Shown here: one piece after another, positions 60,601 to 64,000 of the stretch
How positions within the stretch are numbered: position 1 is the stretch's first letter
How the letters are laid out: each line of letters starts with the position of its first letter
DNA from: Erythrobacter sp. BLCC-B19
GTDB lineage: Bacteria > Pseudomonadota > Alphaproteobacteria > Sphingomonadales > Sphingomonadaceae
Reading direction: 5' to 3'
Assembly: GCF_028621955.1 (NCBI RefSeq)
Contig: NZ_CP117516.1
Span: 1,510,001-1,574,000 of the forward strand
DNA length: 64,000 nt
Program-made: the position numbers and the translations under genes
The notes under the pieces: model-generated
The model's database searches: none
What the model was told of the DNA's origin: nothing
What the model saw: only the letters and a program-made list of their open reading frames with translations

Positions 60601-61051
60601 GATCGAAGCGGGCGAGGCGGTGCCCGAGGCGGTCTTCGCCCGCGCGCCGGTTGTCATCACCAAGCTTGAACTGCTCGGCAGCGATGGCGGGGTGCTGAGC
60701 GAGAACCTCTACTGGCTGGCGCGTGAGCCTGCCGCCTACCGCGCGATGAGCGCGATGCCGCGTGCGGCGGTCACCGTGACGGCGCGCCCGATCGCCGATG
60801 CCAAGGAACAGGTGATCGAGGCGACCCTGACCAACAGCACCAGCCAGCCAGCCTTGCTGGTGAAGCTGACGCTGAGCGATGCGGCCGGCCAGCGCCTGCT
60901 GCCCGCCTATTACAGCGACAACTACGTGTCTCTTTTGCCCGGCGAAACGCGTGTGCTGACGATCCGGCTGCCGCGTTCCGCAGCCGCGCCAGCAAGCCTT
61001 GGGGTGCGCGGATGGAATGTCGATGCGGGAACGGCACGGGTGCAACCATGA
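57620..61051 (+). CDS. LamG-like plus GH2-type exo-glycosidase
   Basis: A 1143-residue secreted enzyme (signal AVALMVVACALSSAAPAQ). Residues about 45-175 form a LamG/concanavalin-like domain (SWTIKGWVRLDEQT, LASFAVWRG). From residue 260 comes a GH2 series: sugar-binding jelly roll (WLRTEFVV, INYAAEIWLNGAKLG), immunoglobulin-like domain (LWWPNGYGDP) and the barrel with acid/base Glu756 (WIGRNEG) and nucleophile Glu814 (FSTEVGTPSFP). It resembles exo-beta-glucosaminidases and beta-mannosidases more than beta-galactosidases. It should trim non-reducing ends in the periplasm. The ROK kinase gene follows by 25 bp. Confidence 0.9.
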   Translation: MVWLRKALAVALMVVACALSSAAPAQGNAEPAVLVGPVNARFPAAGTALRKDLAAPLAVQDSWTIKGWVRLDEQTPGPRTIFSLIDDKGGALVSLALQDGRIQAEAGGARAAANVNGKPGDWLLVTLTSDADGVALMVGAERPVRLKVVEPSQAVAVVLAPRAPGRDVFRGALASFAVWRGAPAAVSRMVWARPEESLIQFESGSPSWPLQVKQMMGQTIPQDPATLPVSRAAAVPLAKAVRPVPTAPLTPAGESRWVLGDWRLAAAPDVSAAPAAIAQPGFDADKWLPAMVPGTILATYVANGIYPDPAFGLNNLQIPEHLSRQDYWLRTEFVVPHSGARGNLALAFKGINYAAEIWLNGAKLGTTEGAFTRGRFDLPGRFKAGERIALAVRVTPPPHPGLPHEESLTAGPGQNGGAMMIDGPTFGASEGWDWTPTVRDRNTGIWQDVVLEASGDVRIGDPHVATVLPRPDNSLAELTIIVPVINDGDQGRSVAVEARFGDVILRQNVDVPAGASADVRFAPDRFQELRISNPKLWWPNGYGDPVLHDLAITASVAGSPSDRRTIRFGIREVSYELSLVDPAEALRRVAVAPARSSGEQLLDVRHQAIRKVEGGWAVSLARDIAGTPALATVADSALAPHLLIRVNGVPIAVRGGNWGMDDWMKRVSRARMEPYFRLHREANVNTIRNWMGQSTEEVFFDLADEYGLLVLNDFWLSTQDHNAEPGDSALFLANAADTVSRFRHHPSIVLWIGRNEGVPPPVLNSGLEKLVREIDGTRAYLPNSRDVNMANSGPWNYQPPEAYFTRIGRGFSTEVGTPSFPTLETFKAMMPPEDQWPVSDAWAYHDWHQGKAGDVASFMKAMDNRLGAATDLADFENKAQLLNYEAHRAIFEGMNAGLFTRNSGRLLWMTQPAWPSTTWQIYSHDYDTHAAFFGTRKGAEPVHVQVNLPDRKLAVVNSLGAALADARLRVRNFALDGALLDERVMPVEAPAYGVIEAGEAVPEAVFARAPVVITKLELLGSDGGVLSENLYWLAREPAAYRAMSAMPRAAVTVTARPIADAKEQVIEATLTNSTSQPALLVKLTLSDAAGQRLLPAYYSDNYVSLLPGETRVLTIRLPRSAAAPASLGVRGWNVDAGTARVQP

Positions 61052-61076
61052 AGGCGGATCAATGGAGAGGGTCGTG

Positions 61077-62003
61077 ATGACGGATTCCATGCTGGCGGGC
61101 GTCGAGCTCGGGGGAACCAAATGCGTTTGCGTGCTGGCCACGCGGGCCGGCGAGATCCTCGCCGAAGAGCGGGTTGATACGCTCGCTCCGGAGATCACCC
61201 TGCCGCAGATCAAGCAGGTGCTTGCGCGGTGGTTCGGCGCGGGACGACCGATTGGCGGCCTTGGCATTGCATCCTTCGGGCCGGTGGACATCGACGGAGC
61301 CTCGCCGCGCTGGGGCCACATCGGTCAGACGCCGAAGCCCGGCTGGGCCGGGATCGCGGTGGCGCAGGAGCTTGGTGAAGGGCTGGGTGTGCCCATCGCG
61401 CTCGACACCGACGTCAATGGCGCCGCGCTGGCGGAACTGCGGTGGGGCGCGGCGGCCGGGCTTGAGGATTTCGCCTATGTCACGATCGGCACCGGGGTGG
61501 GTGTCGGCCTGATTGTCGGCGGCAAGCCGATTGCCGGTTTCGGCCATTCGGAGCTTGGCCACATGCGCATCGCGCGTGTGCCGGGTGATACCTGGCCAGG
61601 GTCATGCCCCTATCACGGCGATTGTGTCGAAGGTCTGGCCGCCGGGCCTGCCATCGTCCAGCGGTCGGGTATGCGGGCCAGTCTGATCGCGGCCGATGAT
61701 CCGATCTGGCATCTCGTTGGCCATGCCATTGCCCAGATGCTGCACAATATCGTCCTGACGGCCACGCCCCGCCGCATCTTCCTTGGTGGCGGCGTGATGG
61801 CCGCGCAGCCGCAGCTCTTCCCGATCATCCGCCGCGAATTGCAGGCGAGCCTGGCCGGCTATGTCAGCTCGCCCGAGCTTGACCGGATCGATGACTATGT
61901 CACCGCGCCCGGTCTGGGCACCCGCGCCGGGCCGCTGGGGCCGATTGCGCTGGCGGCGGCGCTGGCGCCGCAGGCGGTGCGGCAGGTCATTCCCGCTGCG
62001 TGA
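61077..62003 (+). CDS. ROK-family sugar kinase (fructokinase type)
   Basis: About 308 residues from the ATG at 61077 (GGAGAGG 6 bases upstream; ATG 61062 possible). Motifs are the phosphate loop GVELGGTKC, the catalytic LDTDVNGAALAE with its Asp, a zinc site GH...CPYHGDCVEGLAAGPA and the adenosine region FLGGGVMA. The HGDC zinc pattern is that of fructokinase/mannokinase-type ROK enzymes. In this locus it most likely phosphorylates the monosaccharide released by the GH2 enzyme. It is convergent with the ROK repressor gene, and GACGCCTAGGCGTC (62013-62026) lies across their junction. Confidence 0.9.
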   Translation: MTDSMLAGVELGGTKCVCVLATRAGEILAEERVDTLAPEITLPQIKQVLARWFGAGRPIGGLGIASFGPVDIDGASPRWGHIGQTPKPGWAGIAVAQELGEGLGVPIALDTDVNGAALAELRWGAAAGLEDFAYVTIGTGVGVGLIVGGKPIAGFGHSELGHMRIARVPGDTWPGSCPYHGDCVEGLAAGPAIVQRSGMRASLIAADDPIWHLVGHAIAQMLHNIVLTATPRRIFLGGGVMAAQPQLFPIIRRELQASLAGYVSSPELDRIDDYVTAPGLGTRAGPLGPIALAAALAPQAVRQVIPAA

Positions 62004-62017
62004 TCGGGCGGTGACGC

Positions 62018-63250
62018 CTAGGCGTCGGTCTTCATCAGCGCGGTGCGGTTGGGCAGGAAACGGCTCGAAAAAGGCAGGATCGCCGCACCGATGGCGGCGG
62101 CATCCTCGGCCAGTTCGGCTCGGCGGATCGGTGCCCGCACCGGGAGCGAAACGCCGCGGTGGCGCACGTTGAGCGCCAGCCTGTCGCACAATTGATCGAC
62201 GAGGCCAGCCGGCAGTCGTCCGCCGATGAAGATCGCGTCGGGATCGATCACTGCATTGATGACCATCAGCGGGTCGGTGAGCTGGTCGGCGGCCGTTTCG
62301 ACCCACTGCGCGGCTGCCATGCTCGCCTCCGGCCCGAGGCGGTCGAGCGGGCCGGGATCGGGAAAGCCCGCAGCCGTCAGGTGACTGTATAGCCCGGACA
62401 GCGAGGCAATATCCTGCAACACCACCGGATTGCGGCGTGCCCGGCCAATTGGCAGGAAGCCGATTTCCCCGCTGCGCCCCGTTGCCCCCGTGACCGAGTG
62501 GCCATCGATCACCAGCCCGCCGCCCAGCCCGGCGCTGACCAGCAGGTAGAAGAAGGTCGGCGCCACACGGCCATGCCCGAATTGCAGCTCGCCGATGGCA
62601 GCGGCTGTCGCATCGTTTTCGGTTATTACCTCAAGCCCGTGCGCGCCGAGGAGATGCCGGGGATCGGTGGTTTCCCAGATGCCGAAGGCGGCCGGTCGAT
62701 TGGGCAAATCGACCCCGCCAAAATCGTCGGGAATGGCAAGCCCGATCCCGGCAATCCGGCTCATGTCGATGGTGCCGGCCACGCGCATGGCTTCGAGGTT
62801 GCGGGCGACGAAATCGGCGACCTGATCGGGCATCGGGAAGCGGATGTTCTCGACCACCCGCATCCTGAGGTCGCCGAGGAAATCGAGCGCCACCATCGTC
62901 ATGTGATCGCGGTCGACATTGACCCCGATCGAGAAGGCGCCGTCCGGGTTGATCGCCAGCTTGAGCGCGGGTTGCCCGCGCTCGCCCCGCCGCCGCCCGG
63001 CTTCAATGATCAGGCCATCGGCGAACAGCTTGCGGGCGATGTTGGTGATCGACGGCGGGGTAAGCCCGGTAATCTCGGCCAGTTCGACCTTGGTCACCGG
63101 CGCATTGAGGCGGATCGCCTGAAGCGTGACACGCAGGTTGTGCGAGCTGCCGCGTTCCAGATTGGTGCCGGACAGCCCATTGCTGAGCAGGTTGACCCGG
63201 TCGCGGGTGGAGACACCGACACCTGACGGCTTGCGTTCAGTTGTCGCCAT
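62018..63250 (-). CDS. ROK-family transcriptional repressor
   Basis: A 410-residue NagC/XylR-type regulator from the ATG at 63250 (GGAGACGAAGG upstream). Residues 38-90 form the winged helix-turn-helix (APVTKVELAEITGLTPPSIT), and residues 100-400 a ROK domain (VSAGLGGGLVIDG, GRSGEIGFLPIG, AVIDPDAIFIGG). The CXCGXXGC zinc motif of the family is missing. It probably represses the glycan locus until a sugar or sugar phosphate binds. Predicted sites lie between the receptor and GH2 genes. Confidence 0.92.
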   Translation of the reverse strand: MATTERKPSGVGVSTRDRVNLLSNGLSGTNLERGSSHNLRVTLQAIRLNAPVTKVELAEITGLTPPSITNIARKLFADGLIIEAGRRRGERGQPALKLAINPDGAFSIGVNVDRDHMTMVALDFLGDLRMRVVENIRFPMPDQVADFVARNLEAMRVAGTIDMSRIAGIGLAIPDDFGGVDLPNRPAAFGIWETTDPRHLLGAHGLEVITENDATAAAIGELQFGHGRVAPTFFYLLVSAGLGGGLVIDGHSVTGATGRSGEIGFLPIGRARRNPVVLQDIASLSGLYSHLTAAGFPDPGPLDRLGPEASMAAAQWVETAADQLTDPLMVINAVIDPDAIFIGGRLPAGLVDQLCDRLALNVRHRGVSLPVRAPIRRAELAEDAAAIGAAILPFSSRFLPNRTALMKTDA

Positions 63251-63364
63251 CGAACCTTCGTCTCCAGATTGGCCGCAAGCCTGCAAGAATGGCACGGTCT
63301 ACCCGCCAAGCGGCCCGAGTGCAATTTTCGAGCGCGGGTCGTACCCCGGCGTCTCGGGCGCCCT

Positions 63365-64000
63365 TCAGTGTGCGCCGGGCTTTCCGCCTTCGGCCTTCTC
63401 ACCGGCCTTAAGATCGGTTTCCGTTCCGTCGCGCAGCCAGCGGGCGGGAAACTGGCCCGGGCCCGCTCCGTTGCGGTTGCGCAGCACCGACCCTTCGTCG
63501 AGCCGCTCGGTGAAGGTCACGCTCGACCGACCTTGCTCGGGGGCGAGACCGGCGAACAGATCCGCGCGCATCTTCTTGACCACCGGACGCAGCGCGGGGT
63601 CGGCGATAAGGTTGCGCATCTCCATCGGGTCGGCCTTGAGATCGTAAAGCTCCTCGGTGTCCCAGACGCCGTGATACTGGATGTACTTGTAGCGATCCCC
63701 GCGCAGCGCAAAGGTGGTCGGGGTCTGCGGGTAATTGTATTCCCAGTAATATTCGTAATTGAGCGAGGTGCGCCACGGCCGGTTGAAGGCGCGCCCCATC
63801 AGCAGGTCGGCATAGCTCATCCCGTCGAAGCGGACGCCTTCGGGACGCTGTGCGCCGGCGAGTTCGAGGAAGGTTGGCGCGATGTCGATATTGGCGACGA
63901 TCTCGTTGACCACCCGCCCGCGCGGCATTCCGCCCCCGAAGGCGATCAAGGGCACACGCATCGATTCCTCATAGGCGCTTCGCTTGTCGATCATGCCGTG
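63365..64000 (-). CDS. sulfatase, C-terminal part (start outside window)
   Basis: The open frame enters from the right edge; 211 residues of the C-terminal domain are visible. HGMIDKRSAYEESMRVPLIA is the conserved segment after the DNG motif of S1 sulfatases, followed by NIDIAPTFLELAG, YEYYWEYNYPQTPTTFALRG and DLKADPMEMRNLIAD. The pattern resembles N-acetylglucosamine-6-O-sulfatase-like (S1_11) enzymes. The formylglycine cysteine lies outside the window. It is the third S1 sulfatase of the locus and is 114 bp upstream of the ROK repressor start, in the same direction. Confidence 0.9.
   Translation of the reverse strand, partial: HGMIDKRSAYEESMRVPLIAFGGGMPRGRVVNEIVANIDIAPTFLELAGAQRPEGVRFDGMSYADLLMGRAFNRPWRTSLNYEYYWEYNYPQTPTTFALRGDRYKYIQYHGVWDTEELYDLKADPMEMRNLIADPALRPVVKKMRADLFAGLAPEQGRSSVTFTERLDEGSVLRNRNGAGPGQFPARWLRDGTETDLKAGEKAEGGKPGAH

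Noticed and set aside
1..64000. tRNA, rRNA, CRISPR arrays, insertion sequences, integrase or prophage genes
   Set aside because: I looked through the intergenic regions and protein set and found no supporting signature.

Overview
This window looks like chromosomal DNA of a high-G+C alphaproteobacterium, most probably a sphingomonad of the Erythrobacter/Porphyrobacter type. That placement is inferred from gene content (sphingomonad-style TonB-dependent receptors, catabolic genes, DUF1294, YdcH/DUF465) and from intergenic palindromic repeats; no rRNA or marker phylogeny was available. I saw no rRNA, tRNA, CRISPR array, insertion sequence or phage module. Several short stretches (about 15.05-16.74 kb and 38.5-39.5 kb) are visibly richer in A+T than their surroundings and look acquired.

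Layout. 1-9 kb: an alpha/beta hydrolase cut by the left edge, an ArsR/SRPBCC pair, then genes that look like an oxidative aromatic or steroid-type catabolic set (sugar-phosphate-isomerase-like protein, SDR, Rieske oxygenase, VOC protein, LuxR-type regulator, acyl-CoA synthetase) and an Atl1/MGMT-like protein. 9-11 kb: a compact pump-less arsenic operon, arsR-arsI-arsC-aqpS. 11.6-15 kb: class I ribonucleotide reductase (nrdA, a 62-codon membrane protein, nrdB). 15-16.7 kb: an A+T-rich HipA-like kinase/DUF3037 pair. 16.7-23.5 kb: repeats, a DUF559 nuclease-like gene and housekeeping genes (argB, yggT, folD, a lipoprotein, MarC).

23.3-34.4 kb holds a twelve-gene tellurite-resistance-type (Ter) island, all on the + strand and mostly overlapping or tightly spaced. 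It has three TerD proteins, TerA, a DUF475/TerC-like membrane protein, a TerD-like/trypsin-like protease fusion, a predicted small-molecule biosynthetic module (two phosphoribosyltransferase-like proteins with TRSP and PELOTA-like ends, a HAD phosphatase, a CitE-like lyase), TelA and a conserved small partner. This is the most intriguing system here: it appears to join metal/calcium sensing at the membrane to a protease and to an unknown nucleoside-like metabolite.

34.4-44 kb: yciI-like, putA, a second ArsR/SRPBCC pair, dcd, a saccharopine-dehydrogenase-like reductase and a histidine-rich, ZnuD-like receptor. 44-64 kb: probably a polysaccharide utilisation region for a sulfated glycan, with three S1-type sulfatases (one cut by the right edge), an MBL-fold enzyme, an esterase, a large TonB-dependent receptor, an unassigned glycosidase-like TIM-barrel protein, a LamG-GH2 enzyme, a ROK sugar kinase and a ROK repressor. 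A housekeeping ABC-F ATPase is embedded in it. Imported oligosaccharide would be desulfated and trimmed in the periplasm, the sugar phosphorylated by the ROK kinase, and the set controlled by the ROK repressor acting on the divergent receptor/GH2 promoter region.
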